Positions 17,672 to 26,144 of a stretch of DNA of 64,000 bases are shown here, piece by piece (position 1 is the first letter of the stretch; each line of letters opens with the position of its first letter). The DNA comes from Burkholderia anthina (GTDB lineage: Bacteria; Pseudomonadota; Gammaproteobacteria; Burkholderiales; Burkholderiaceae), in the NCBI RefSeq assembly GCF_001547525.1, contig NZ_LNJP01000003.1:682001-746000 (forward strand). Reading direction: 5' to 3'. The position numbers and the translations under genes are program-made. Under the pieces are notes generated by a model, which was not told the origin of the DNA, did not search any database, and was given only the letters and a program-made list of their open reading frames with translations.

Positions 17672-18583
17672 ATGCGCATCACGCCCCTGCCGCCTCTTCA
17701 GTGCCTCGTCGCGTTCGAAGCCGCCGTGCGGCACGCGAGTTTCACGAAAGCCGCCGCGGAACTGCACCTGACCCAAAGCGCGATCAGCCGCCAGATCCAG
17801 CAGCTCGAGGAATTCCTCGGCCGGTCGTTGTTCGTTCGCGAACACCGTTCGCTGCGGCTGACGATCGCCGGCGAGCAATACGCGGCGCAGGTCCACCATC
17901 TGCTCACGCAATGCGCGCAAGCCACGCACGACGTGATGAAGCCGTACGGCGATCTCGAACTGACGATCGCGTGCTCATCCGGTGTCGCACTGCTGTGGCT
18001 CACGCCGCGGCTACCGAACTTTCGCGCCACGTATCCGAACATCAAGCTGCGCCTGATCGTGCGCGACAGTCTTGCATCGATGTCGCCCGCGGAATTCGAC
18101 GTCGGTGTCTACTACGTGCGCCAGCAGGCGCCAGCCGAATACACCGCGCGCCGGCTGTTCGACGAAGAAGTGTTCCCCGTCTGCGCGCCCGGCTATCTGG
18201 CCGGCCGCACGCTCGACGCGGCCGATCTCGCGAACGAAACGCTGCTGCGCCTCGAAGACGGCCAGCGCCAATGGATGTCGTGGTCCGAATGGTTCGACAT
18301 GAACGACGTCGACCGGCAGAAGGCGCAGCCGCAGGACATCACGATCAACTCCTATCCGCAGATCGTGCAGATGACGATTCTCGGCCAGGGCGTGTCGCTC
18401 GGCTGGCGTTACATGATCGACGCATGCATCGAAGCCGGCCTGCTCGTGCGCGTGACGGAAGCGTCCGCGAGCCACGGCGGCGGCTACTACGTGATCTCGC
18501 CGAACGACCGCGCGCAGAACCAGGCCGCCCGCCTGTTCACCCGCTGGCTGTTCGAACAGGCGGAGCAGCAGACCGGGGCCTGA
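17672..18583 (+). CDS. LysR-family transcriptional regulator (GcvA-like)
   Basis: 303 residues. The N-terminal start MRITPLPPLQCLVAFEAAVRHASFTKAAAELHLTQSAISRQIQQLEEFLGRSLF is typical of the GcvA subgroup; the effector domain follows (LELTIACSSGVALLWLTPRLP onward). It lies 140 bp upstream of the MFS transporter and amidohydrolase on the same strand and is likely their regulator. The effector is unknown. Confidence 0.9.
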   Translation: MRITPLPPLQCLVAFEAAVRHASFTKAAAELHLTQSAISRQIQQLEEFLGRSLFVREHRSLRLTIAGEQYAAQVHHLLTQCAQATHDVMKPYGDLELTIACSSGVALLWLTPRLPNFRATYPNIKLRLIVRDSLASMSPAEFDVGVYYVRQQAPAEYTARRLFDEEVFPVCAPGYLAGRTLDAADLANETLLRLEDGQRQWMSWSEWFDMNDVDRQKAQPQDITINSYPQIVQMTILGQGVSLGWRYMIDACIEAGLLVRVTEASASHGGGYYVISPNDRAQNQAARLFTRWLFEQAEQQTGA

Positions 18584-18723
18584 ATGCCCCGAACGCCCGA
18601 ACACGACGCATGCGTGCAGCGCATGCCTGCATGCGAATCTTTCGTTTCAGAAAAAAATCCGGCTCTCCTTAGTATGGGATTCGAGCGGGGCAGCCGCCCC
18701 GTCTTCTGACCAAGGAAGAGACC

Positions 18724-20040
18724 ATGCAAGGAACGCTTTCCCCGCCCGCCGCGCCTTCCGTCGATGCGGCGGTGCAACAGCGCCGCCGCGCCATCGTCGC
18801 GACCGTCATCGGCAACGGCCTCGAATGGTTCGACTTCACCGTCTACAGCTTCTTCGCGGTGATCATCGCGAAGCTGTTCTTCCCGACCGGCAACGAACTG
18901 ACGTCCGTACTGCTCACCGTCGCGACGTTCGGCGTGGGCTTCTTCATGCGGCCGGTGGGCGGCATCGTGCTCGGCGTCTATGCCGACAAGGCCGGACGCA
19001 AGGCCGCGCTGTCGCTCACGATCCTGCTGATGGCGGCCGGCACCGCGCTGATCGGGATCGCGCCGACCTACGACCAGGCCGGCATCGCCGCGCCGCTGAT
19101 GATCGTCGTCGCGCGGCTGCTGCAAGGCTTCTCGGCCGGCGGCGAGATGGGCGGCGCCACCGCGTTCCTCACCGAATACGCGCCGCCGGAGAAGCGCGCG
19201 TATTACTCGAGCTGGATCCAGTCGAGCATCGGCTTCGCCGTGCTGCTCGGTGCGGCGACCGGCACGTTCGTCACGACGTCGCTCGACACGCAGGCGCTGC
19301 ATAGCTGGGGCTGGCGGCTGCCGTTCCTGCTCGGGATCATCGTCGGGCCGGTCGGCTACTTCATTCGCAGCCATATCGACGAGACGCCCGCGTTCAGCGC
19401 CGTCGAATCGCAGGCGAAGGAAAGCTCGCCGCTGAAGGAAGTGCTGCACACGTATCCGCGCGAAACGTTCGCGAGTTTCTCGATGGTCATCCTGTGGACC
19501 GTCTGCACCTACGTGCTGCTGTTCTACATGCCGACCTATTCCGTGCGCACGCTGCATCTGCCGCAATCGACCGGCTTCACGGCCGGCATGGTCGGCGGGC
19601 TGATGATCATGTGCTGCTCGCCGATCGTCGGGCGACTCGCCGACGCGTGGGGACGGCGCGTGTTCCTGTCCGGCTCGGCGCTCGCGATCCTCGTGCTCGC
19701 GTGGCCGATGTTCTCGTGGATCAACCATGCGCCCGGGTTCGCGTCGCTGATCGTGTTCCAGGCCGTGTTCGGCGTGCTGATCGCGACCTATACGGGGCCG
19801 ATCCTCGCAGCGTTCGCGGAGCTGTTTCCGACCAAGGTGCTGTCGACCGGGTTGTCCGTTGCGTACAACTTCGCAGTGACGATCTTCGGCGGGTTCGCGC
19901 CGTTCCTGATCACGTGGCTCATCGCCCGCACCGGCAGCAACATGGCGCCCGCGTTCTACGTGATGCTCGCCGCGGCCGTCAGTTTCGTCGGCACGCGCTT
20001 CGTGAAGGATGCGAAGCGTACGGCTTCCGCGATTCGATAA
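18724..20040 (+). CDS. MFS transporter, metabolite:H+ symporter (MHS) type
   Basis: 438 residues, 12 predicted membrane segments. The start region RRAIVATVIGNGLEWFDFTVYSFFAVIIAKLFFP and RPVGGIVLGVYADKAGRKAALSLTILLMA are the MHS subfamily signatures (as in ProP, CitH, ShiA), which import organic acids or zwitterions with protons. A GGAAGAG ribosome-binding site precedes the ATG. The amidohydrolase begins 12 bp after its stop, so uptake and hydrolysis of one substrate are probably coupled. Confidence 0.92.
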   Translation: MQGTLSPPAAPSVDAAVQQRRRAIVATVIGNGLEWFDFTVYSFFAVIIAKLFFPTGNELTSVLLTVATFGVGFFMRPVGGIVLGVYADKAGRKAALSLTILLMAAGTALIGIAPTYDQAGIAAPLMIVVARLLQGFSAGGEMGGATAFLTEYAPPEKRAYYSSWIQSSIGFAVLLGAATGTFVTTSLDTQALHSWGWRLPFLLGIIVGPVGYFIRSHIDETPAFSAVESQAKESSPLKEVLHTYPRETFASFSMVILWTVCTYVLLFYMPTYSVRTLHLPQSTGFTAGMVGGLMIMCCSPIVGRLADAWGRRVFLSGSALAILVLAWPMFSWINHAPGFASLIVFQAVFGVLIATYTGPILAAFAELFPTKVLSTGLSVAYNFAVTIFGGFAPFLITWLIARTGSNMAPAFYVMLAAAVSFVGTRFVKDAKRTASAIR

Positions 20041-20052
20041 GGATTTTTTCCC

Positions 20053-21294
20053 ATGACCATTACCGTACTTCAAGGCGGCAACGTGCTCGACCTCGAACGA
20101 GGCGTGTTGCTCGAACATCATCATGTCGTGATCGAAGGCGAGCGGATCGTCGAAGTCACCGATCGGCCGGTGGATTTGCCGAATGCGCAGGTGATCGACG
20201 TGAGCGGCAAGACCGTGATGCCCGGGTTCATCGATTGCCATGTGCATGTGCTGGCGTCGAATGCGAACCTGGGCGCGAATGCGACGCAGCCGAATATTCT
20301 CGCGGCGATTCGGTCGCTGCCGATTCTCGATGCGATGTTGTCGCGTGGGTTTACCAGCGTGCGGGATGCGGGGGGCGCGGATTGGAGCCTGATGCAGGCG
20401 GTCGAGACGGGGCTGATTCCGGGGCCGCGGATTTTTCCGTCGGGGAAAGCGCTGTCGCAGACGGGCGGTCATGGGGATTTCCGGCCGCGCGGCGATGTGC
20501 TGGAGCCCTGCTCCTGCTGTTTCAGGACGGGGGCGATTGCGCGAGTGGTCGATGGCGTCGAAGGCGTGCGGCTCGCCGTGCGCGAGGAGATTCAGAAAGG
20601 CGCGACGCAGATCAAGATCATGGCGTCAGGCGGCGTGGCTTCGCCGACCGATCCGATCGCGAACACGCAGTATTCGGAGGACGAGATTCGGGCGATCGTC
20701 GATGAGGCCGAGGCCGCGAATACTTATGTGATGGCGCATGCGTATACGGGGCGGGCGATTGCGCGCGCCGTGCGATGCGGCGTGCGGACGATCGAGCATG
20801 GGAATCTCGTGGATGAAGCGGCCGCGGCGCTCATGCATGAGCGGGAGGCGTTCGTGGTGCCGACGCTTGTGACTTATGACGCGCTTGCGAAACATGGAGC
20901 GGAGTTCGGGATGCCGGCGGACTCCATCGCGAAGGTGGCTTCCGTGCAGCAGAAAGGACGCGAGTCGCTTGAGATCTATGCAAAGGCCGGCGTGAAGATG
21001 GGGTTCGGGTCGGACCTGCTCGGCGAAATGCATGCGTTTCAGTCTGGAGAGTTCCGGATTCGGGCGGAGGTGCTTGGGAATTTGGAGGCGCTCAGGTCGG
21101 CGACGACGGTGGCGGCGGAGATCGTCAATATGACCGGGCAGCTTGGGGTGGTTGCGGTGGGGGCGATTGCCGATCTCGTCGTGCTCGATGGGAATCCACT
21201 TGCGGATATCGGAGTCGTTGCCGATGAAGGGGCGCGGGTCGAATATGTGTTGCAGCGGGGGGCGGTTGTGAAGCGGCGGGTTGGCGGGCGGTGA
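20053..21294 (+). CDS. Metal-dependent amidohydrolase (imidazolonepropionase/Xaa-Pro-dipeptidase-like)
   Basis: 413 residues. Amidohydrolase superfamily TIM barrel: the HxH metal pair in MPGFIDCHVHVLAS (about residue 60), the likely carboxylated Lys in QIKIMASGGV, metal His residues in VMAHAYTGRA and TIEHGNLVD, and the late metal Asp in GFGSDLLGEMHAFQSGEF. Close relatives hydrolyse N-acyl or N-methylcarbamoyl amino acids or dipeptides; the substrate is not predictable here. Operon partner of the upstream MHS transporter. The 3' half has noticeably more G/T-rich third positions than the 5' end. Confidence 0.9.
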   Translation: MTITVLQGGNVLDLERGVLLEHHHVVIEGERIVEVTDRPVDLPNAQVIDVSGKTVMPGFIDCHVHVLASNANLGANATQPNILAAIRSLPILDAMLSRGFTSVRDAGGADWSLMQAVETGLIPGPRIFPSGKALSQTGGHGDFRPRGDVLEPCSCCFRTGAIARVVDGVEGVRLAVREEIQKGATQIKIMASGGVASPTDPIANTQYSEDEIRAIVDEAEAANTYVMAHAYTGRAIARAVRCGVRTIEHGNLVDEAAAALMHEREAFVVPTLVTYDALAKHGAEFGMPADSIAKVASVQQKGRESLEIYAKAGVKMGFGSDLLGEMHAFQSGEFRIRAEVLGNLEALRSATTVAAEIVNMTGQLGVVAVGAIADLVVLDGNPLADIGVVADEGARVEYVLQRGAVVKRRVGGR

Positions 21295-21601
21295 TTTGCG
21301 GCCATTCGGCTATTTCCGCAGGCGCGGTGCGCCCTCACGGGCCTTGTGGTCGTGACAGTTGTTGACGATGGCTATCGGTGTGAGTCGCGGCGTTCGCCAC
21401 AATGGCCGGGGCGGTGTCGCCCCGGCAGTCAAGCGCATTCGGAAACGCTTGCGTCCCAGTCGCTAGAGCCGCATCAAGCGGCCCTTGCAGGCGTTATAGC
21501 GGCGACGGTCCCCGGTCAGGATCGTGGTACGGCTGCTCTCGCAACGCCAACTGGCTGTAGTCCGGCGTGATCGTGATCTGCCGGGTCACGTAGTTGGTGG
21601 G
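21295..21601. other. Intergenic stretch with an uncharacterised coding remnant
   Basis: No intact gene. On the minus strand, just before the IS30 end, a short open stretch (about 21500-21600) reads TNYVTRQITITPDYSQLALR then EQPYHDP, which looks like the end of a real protein cut by the element. It matches no family I recognise. Confidence 0.35.
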
Positions 21602-21613
21602 CGGTCTCAAGAA

Positions 21614-21933
21614 TCAAGTGCAACGTTTAGCCAATCCGGCGGCAGCCAATTCCATCGCCATAGCCTCTTCAGGGGTTTTCCAGTTGAGGGTTTGGCGAGG
21701 GCGGCCGTTCATCAGTTTGGCAATGTCGTTCAATTGCATCTGGGTGACGCCTGACAGGTCGGCCCCTTGGGCAGAAACTGGCGCAGCAGGCCGTTGGTAT
21801 TTTCGTTGCTGCCCTGTTGCCAAGGGGCGTAGGGATCTGCGAACCAGATGTCCAGATTCAGTCGTTCAGCCAACTCGACATGGCAAGTCATTTCCGATCC
21901 ACGATTACCGACGCAGGAGCGATTGAAGGCGCC
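21614..21933 (-). pseudogene. IS30 transposase, 3' fragment (copy 1)
   Basis: The C-terminal region GADLSGVTQMQLNDIAKLMNGRPRQTLNWKTPEEAM of an IS30 DDE transposase, separated from the N-terminal fragment by the IS481 insertion, an internal ~131 bp deletion and a frameshift near 21775. Confidence 0.8.
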
Positions 21934-21940
21934 TTTGATG
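21934..21940. repeat. Target-site duplication TTTGATG (left) of the IS481 insertion
   Basis: TTTGATG at 21934-21940 is repeated at 23146-23152, directly bracketing the IS481 element. The uninterrupted sequence (GCCTTTGATGAGATCGCC) is present in IS30 copy 2 near 53161. Confidence 0.85.
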
Positions 21941-23145
21941 TGTATTAGCCGGGACTCGATCTGACAGGTAGTCGGGCCTACAAAGAACGAGCCATCAATG
22001 GGGGATGAGTTTCTCCTTGGCTAGTTCGAGCGAATCGAGGAAAGTACGCATCGGCGTCTTGCCATAACACCAGCGCCCCTGATGCTCTCGTTCATTGTTG
22101 TACTGGTCGAGCCACGCATCAAGGTCCGTCTGCAGCGTAGCGATCGAGTCGTAGATCTTCTTTCGGAAGACGATGCGATAGAACTCGTTGAGCATGGTCT
22201 TGTGCAGCCGTTCGACGATCCCGTTGGTTTGCGGCGACTTGGCCTTGGTTCGGGTATGGTCGATGTCCTCCAAGGCCAGATACAGCTCGTATTCGTGATG
22301 TTCGGGGTTGCCGCAGTATTCGGTGCCGCGGTCTGTCAGCACGCGTAGCAGCGGAATGCCGAAGCTGTCGAAGAACGGGACAACGCGATCGTTGAGCAGG
22401 TCCGCCGCCGGCAAAGGTGTCTTGCGATCATAGAGCTTGGCGAAAGCAACCTTCGAGTAGGTATCGACGAAAGTTTGCTGGTAGACACGGCCGACGCCCT
22501 TGAGGCTGCCGACGTAGAACGTATCCTGCGCGCCGCAGTAGCCCGGGCATTCGGACTCGAATTCGCCGTGCACTTCCTTCTCGTGCTTGGCGCGTTCGAG
22601 CGCGACAAGCTGCGCCTCGGTCAGCACCAACCCCTCCTGGGCGGACTTGGCTTCCAAGGCCTTCAAGCGCTTCGGCATGGTCTCCAGATCGTGGCGCAAC
22701 CAGATGCTACGGACGCCTTGGGGCGAGACAGAAAGAGCATGCCGTTTGAGGACCTCGTTGGCGATACGCACCTGACCGTAGGCTGGCAATTCGAGGGCCA
22801 GTTCGACAACTGCGGCCTCGACCTGCGGATCCACGCGGTTCTTGAGCAGCGGCCGGTGGTGGGAAATCTCCTGCAGCGCAGCTTCACCGCCTCGATCGTA
22901 CAGTTCCTTAAATCGGTAGAAGCTGTCGCGCGAGTAACCCATCACGCGACAGGCCTGGCTGACGTTGCCGAGTTGCCGGGCCAGCTCGAGTATGCCGACC
23001 TTGGCACGAATTACCTTCTGCTCCTGAGTCATGGCGGACTCCTTGCTGTTCGCGGCGCGCATTGCCGCTACGGGCTACGCCCTCCGCGCCAATGCGCGCC
23101 AGCATGAAAAACCAACCACTGTCAGATTTAGTCTAGTCCACCGCA
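21941..23145 (-). mobile_element. IS481-family insertion sequence (complete, 1205 bp)
   Basis: Bounded by 7-bp TTTGATG duplications. Imperfect terminal inverted repeats share a GGACT..GA...TCTGACAG pattern (left 21941-21968, right 23145 back to about 23118). One intact transposase fills the element. It inserted into the IS30 transposase gene. Confidence 0.88.
21995..23032 (-). CDS. IS481-family transposase
   Basis: 345 residues from the ATG at 23032. N-terminal HTH ([35 protein letters not shown]), then the rve integrase core: the QDTFYVG region with the first Asp, [11 protein letters not shown] with the second, and [17 protein letters not shown] with the catalytic Glu. No break in the frame, so it is potentially active. 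IS481 transposases work by copy or cut-and-paste of their own element. Confidence 0.92.
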   Translation of the reverse strand: MTQEQKVIRAKVGILELARQLGNVSQACRVMGYSRDSFYRFKELYDRGGEAALQEISHHRPLLKNRVDPQVEAAVVELALELPAYGQVRIANEVLKRHALSVSPQGVRSIWLRHDLETMPKRLKALEAKSAQEGLVLTEAQLVALERAKHEKEVHGEFESECPGYCGAQDTFYVGSLKGVGRVYQQTFVDTYSKVAFAKLYDRKTPLPAADLLNDRVVPFFDSFGIPLLRVLTDRGTEYCGNPEHHEYELYLALEDIDHTRTKAKSPQTNGIVERLHKTMLNEFYRIVFRKKIYDSIATLQTDLDAWLDQYNNEREHQGRWCYGKTPMRTFLDSLELAKEKLIPH

Positions 23146-23709
23146 TTTGATGAGATCGCCTTCCCAATGACCGGGCCATTGGCGCGTTTCGATTGCCTCG
23201 GGTCGATGGATGATGCGCAGTTCTTCCGGGACAAAGCTCTTGCGGGCCAACGTCTTGCGGGCGTTGCCGCGCACCGGCTTCTCCTGGCGCAAGGCCTCGA
23301 TCATCGCCTGCTTCAAGCCGCCGCGGGGATGGGTATAAATCGCCGCGTAGATCGTTTCATGACTGACGCGTTGCTCGGGATTATCTGGATGCATCTCGCG
23401 AAGTCTGGCAGCAATTTGCTGGGCGACCAGCGCCGATAAACCAGATCGTGATGTACTTGCCACTACAGCGCGCTTCCTGTTGCCAGCTTCACCTGACGCC
23501 GACTTCGCTCGCGGCGCCCGGTAGGCTCTGGCCGCGCTCGTGGCGTCATAACAGCGAGACGATTCCGTACGATTGCGTGCCAGCTCTCGCGTGATCGTCC
23601 ACGCGCTGCGACCAAGCAGCCTTGCAATCGCCCTGACGCTCGTGTTTCTGGCCTTCTCGATCATGATCGCCGCGCGCTCTTCGGCGCTCAGATGCCGGTA
23701 CTTCGTCAT
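23128..23709 (-). pseudogene. IS30 transposase, 5' fragment (copy 1)
   Basis: Starts MTKYRHLSAEERAAIMIEKARNTS with the N-terminal HTH (IARLLGRSAWTITRELARN) and the HETIYAAIYTHPRGGLKQ region, then RQWPGHWEGDLI with the first catalytic Asp. It is cut at the IS481 boundary and ends in a few residues encoded by that element. It keeps a 387-bp segment (about 23227-23613) that copy 2 has lost. Confidence 0.85.
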
Positions 23710-23906
23710 TGCAACACGCTACCTCATTAACAGTGTTGCACATGAAACTAGAGTCTAAGCTTCTTGGTCAAACTTGGCCGGATGCCCCCCTGCGACACGT
23801 GACCGACATAAATTGGATGTGGCAGTGCCCCATGGAGCGGGTCCACGCTTATGAGGGGTTTCACAAGAGTCCGAGATAAGCAGACCCACGAAGCGAGTGA
23901 GCCATA

Positions 23907-24569
23907 TTAAATGCGGCTGCTCCTATAGATAGAATCCACCAGCCGGCTTCCCGCACCGACGACCTTTGCCAGAACTTTCAATTGTTCTTGGCAAGCGAGA
24001 ACTTCAGATGGATTAGGGTAGTTCAACGAATGATCCACCTCGCCCCAAATCTCCTCAAACAATGTTCGCACCTGAATTTCACAGCAAAAAGGCGAATCCT
24101 CTCGTGGCCTTACTACATAATGCACGCTCGTATAGTGGCTAGCCTTGACTTCGACAGGTATTTGAAGTGATTCAAAAAAATCGCGAGACTCCGGGTCCCA
24201 AGTATAAGCCTTCGGAACCTCGTACAAAACCCAATCCTTTTGAATATAAAGTTTATCCCGAATCAGTTGATTTATCACCCTAAACTGATCTTGATAAAGA
24301 TGAAGAACGCGAACCCCCGCCAAGTCTGTTATCCGAGAAAAAAGATTTTCTTTCGTTATGACACCATCCACCATCTTCCTTTTAATTTTCTCCTCTAGAT
24401 GCTCTCTATTTTTTATTCTTGACTTAACCGAATGAACAATGGGAAGCGGTGGAGCAGTGAGGGCTTCGTGACGTTCAAACCAGCTATGAACACCATGCAT
24501 AAAGATGGACAAATCATGCTTGGTCTGATCGAAATGCTCCAGAATCGACTGCAGCTCTTTTTTCTTCAT
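23907..24569 (-). CDS. Single-domain RelA/SpoT-type (p)ppGpp synthetase-like protein
   Basis: 220 residues from the ATG at 24569; a TTG at 24590 would overlap the upstream stop. Synthetase-domain motifs are in order: HSVKSRIKNREHLEEKIKRK (ATP-binding basic stretch), DLAGVRVLHLYQDQF, KASHYTSVHYVV (equivalent of the GY-S-H nucleotide-stacking segment) and CEIQVRTLFEEIWGEVDHSL (E-Q-R-T motif). No HD hydrolase, TGS or ACT domain, so it is a small alarmone-synthetase-like protein that cannot degrade its product. It follows a ParA-like ATPase gene. GC is far below the surrounding genes, a sign of horizontal transfer. Likely products are pppGpp/ppGpp or related pyrophosphorylated nucleotides; a tRNA-pyrophosphorylating toxin is possible. 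Confidence 0.85.
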   Translation of the reverse strand: MKKKELQSILEHFDQTKHDLSIFMHGVHSWFERHEALTAPPLPIVHSVKSRIKNREHLEEKIKRKMVDGVITKENLFSRITDLAGVRVLHLYQDQFRVINQLIRDKLYIQKDWVLYEVPKAYTWDPESRDFFESLQIPVEVKASHYTSVHYVVRPREDSPFCCEIQVRTLFEEIWGEVDHSLNYPNPSEVLACQEQLKVLAKVVGAGSRLVDSIYRSSRI

Positions 24570-24586
24570 GGCAAGCCACCGGCAAT

Positions 24587-25693
24587 TCAAGAATTCAACG
24601 ATTTCATTCGTTGCAGCAAGGCCTTAGCGAACATTTCGTAGGCCGCCTTGGTATCCTCGTATGCACGCCGATTTCCTCCGATAGTATTTGCATCTGCCGA
24701 ATCAAGGCCTTTTAGTTTTGGTATTTTCCAGATCGGTGCATGGTACTTTTGCGCCATGTTCGGAAGGGTGTTATGTGTGTGCATAACCGCAGTCTCACCA
24801 ACCGGCTGAGATAAATCTTCTAGAGAAAGATGCTCTCGGATCTCAGGTCGAACAAACTCCTCAATTGCCCCCGGTATTTGCATTGCGTAATTGTAATGTG
24901 CTGTAGCTAAATTCCATGGCTTCGTGGCTTTGGTATACTTCTTCGCATTATAAATTGTAAAGCCAAGCAATCTGACAAATTCTTGCGGGAATGCCTTTCG
25001 TTTATCGGAGGATAAAAGACTAAAAATAGTATCGAATTGCTTTTTCCAGATTGTAAGCGCCTTTCCGATGTTTCTGATTCCATAAAGAGAAAACATGTCA
25101 GGCATGCACGGGATTAAGAAGCCGTCCGTTGTGGATATAATTACTTTGTTTAACGTGCCCAGACTGGGCGAGGTATCGATAATCACATACTGATACCCAA
25201 ACTCAGCAGCGTACTCCTTGGCAATCTCCCGAACCCTAGTAACGATGCGGACTGCCTGCGGATCACCCTGATAAACATCACTCCACATCTTGGAAATCTT
25301 ATCCTCAAATAAGTGAACACTTAGCCGACCGGGAATAAGGTCCAGATTCTTCGCTAATTTATATGGCGGAGGATTAAGGGAGATTTCGGCCGTACCATCC
25401 TCTGTCGGCTTCAGCAAAAAATGGATCGATCGGGTCTCGGCCGTCAGCGTTTTAAAGTTGCGAGTCGTTGTTGATTTCCGTGCAGCAGCGAAATCATCGA
25501 TGTAGGCGTCCTCTTTTTCCCAGATCCCATGCAGCTCCTCTTCATCCATTCCCAGAATTGTTAAGTTGCACTGGGGATCCAAATCTATCAAAAGAGTTTT
25601 ATGGCCAAGTTCGGCAAGCGCATGTGCCAAATGAAAAGTAAGCGTGGTTTTTCCCACCCCGCCTTTATTGTTGAAGATCGAAATTGCTTTCAT
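24587..25693 (-). CDS. ParA-like AAA ATPase linked to an alarmone synthetase
   Basis: 368 residues. Deviant Walker A at the N-terminus (ISIFNNKGGVGKTTLTFHLAHALAEL), then LLIDLDPQCNLTILG (Walker A') and QYVIIDTSPSLGTLNKV (Walker B): the ParA/Soj/MinD pattern. No N-terminal DNA-binding domain and no parB-like gene or centromere repeats nearby, so classical plasmid partition is unlikely. About 30 extra residues follow Walker A' (MDEEELHGIWEKEDAYIDDF). First gene of a two-gene operon with the RelA/SpoT protein, whose possible TTG start touches its stop. AT-rich compared with neighbours. Confidence 0.87.
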   Translation of the reverse strand: MKAISIFNNKGGVGKTTLTFHLAHALAELGHKTLLIDLDPQCNLTILGMDEEELHGIWEKEDAYIDDFAAARKSTTTRNFKTLTAETRSIHFLLKPTEDGTAEISLNPPPYKLAKNLDLIPGRLSVHLFEDKISKMWSDVYQGDPQAVRIVTRVREIAKEYAAEFGYQYVIIDTSPSLGTLNKVIISTTDGFLIPCMPDMFSLYGIRNIGKALTIWKKQFDTIFSLLSSDKRKAFPQEFVRLLGFTIYNAKKYTKATKPWNLATAHYNYAMQIPGAIEEFVRPEIREHLSLEDLSQPVGETAVMHTHNTLPNMAQKYHAPIWKIPKLKGLDSADANTIGGNRRAYEDTKAAYEMFAKALLQRMKSLNS

Positions 25694-26144
25694 TGAAACG
25701 ACGCCCCCGACGCCTCGGTTGGAGTAAGTATTCGATTATTGCAAGCGCTTTGTCAGATTCGGATGCGCAATGACAGGGCTGCATCAGGAACCACCTGGAG
25801 TCGAACTGGCCACAACCCGACAATCGGTGCTGAACACGGGCAATGCCCAATCCGATGCCGCTGGTGCCGCATTCGAGGGGCTTTGGGACTACGCGTTACC
25901 CTCTTGGCCGATGACATGACTTGCATCATCAACCGACCGGTCGTCCAACCACATCCGTCTTGGTCCAAACCTCTAAAAGCGAAACCGTCCGTACAAGCAG
26001 ATTCACCTCTTCCCGTCATCACAATAACGCTTCGCACGTTACCCCATCCCCTTCTATCTGGAAATGCGTTTCATTATAAACGCCACTGTGACCCCACGGC
26101 AGCCGCCTTCAGAAACACCCCAGTTCCAAACGCCAAATCAACCC
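25694..26144. other. Intergenic region between the AT-rich island and the chemoreceptor gene
   Basis: No convincing gene. GC rises back to the genome norm across it, so it probably holds the island boundary. No tRNA fragment or clear direct-repeat attachment site was found. Confidence 0.4.

Larger units (their letters stand above)
21602..23759 (-). mobile_element. IS30-family element (copy 1), interrupted by an IS481 element
   Basis: The left end GGTCTCAAGAATCAAGTGCAAC and the right end (complement of GTTGCAC...GAGTCTAAG) are shared with the copy at 52700-53389. The transposase reads on the minus strand from 23709 and is split at 21941-23145 by an IS481 element. Relative to copy 2, about 131 bp are missing from the catalytic half (junction near 21915). 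The C-terminal piece is in a different frame because of a one-base loss that copy 2 shares. The element is inactive. Confidence 0.85.

Noticed and set aside
18487..20472. 661-codon minus-strand ORF opposite LysR/MFS genes
   Set aside because: Composition dominated by Arg, Asp, Gln and His; overlaps two well-supported genes. A high-GC shadow.
24587..25693. Plasmid or chromosome partition locus
   Set aside because: No parB-like gene or iterated centromere-like repeats; the partner gene is a RelA/SpoT protein instead.
25770..25900. tRNA-like stretch near GGAGTCGAACTGGCC as a possible island attachment site
   Set aside because: No cloverleaf can be drawn, and no matching direct repeat was seen at the other end of the AT-rich island.
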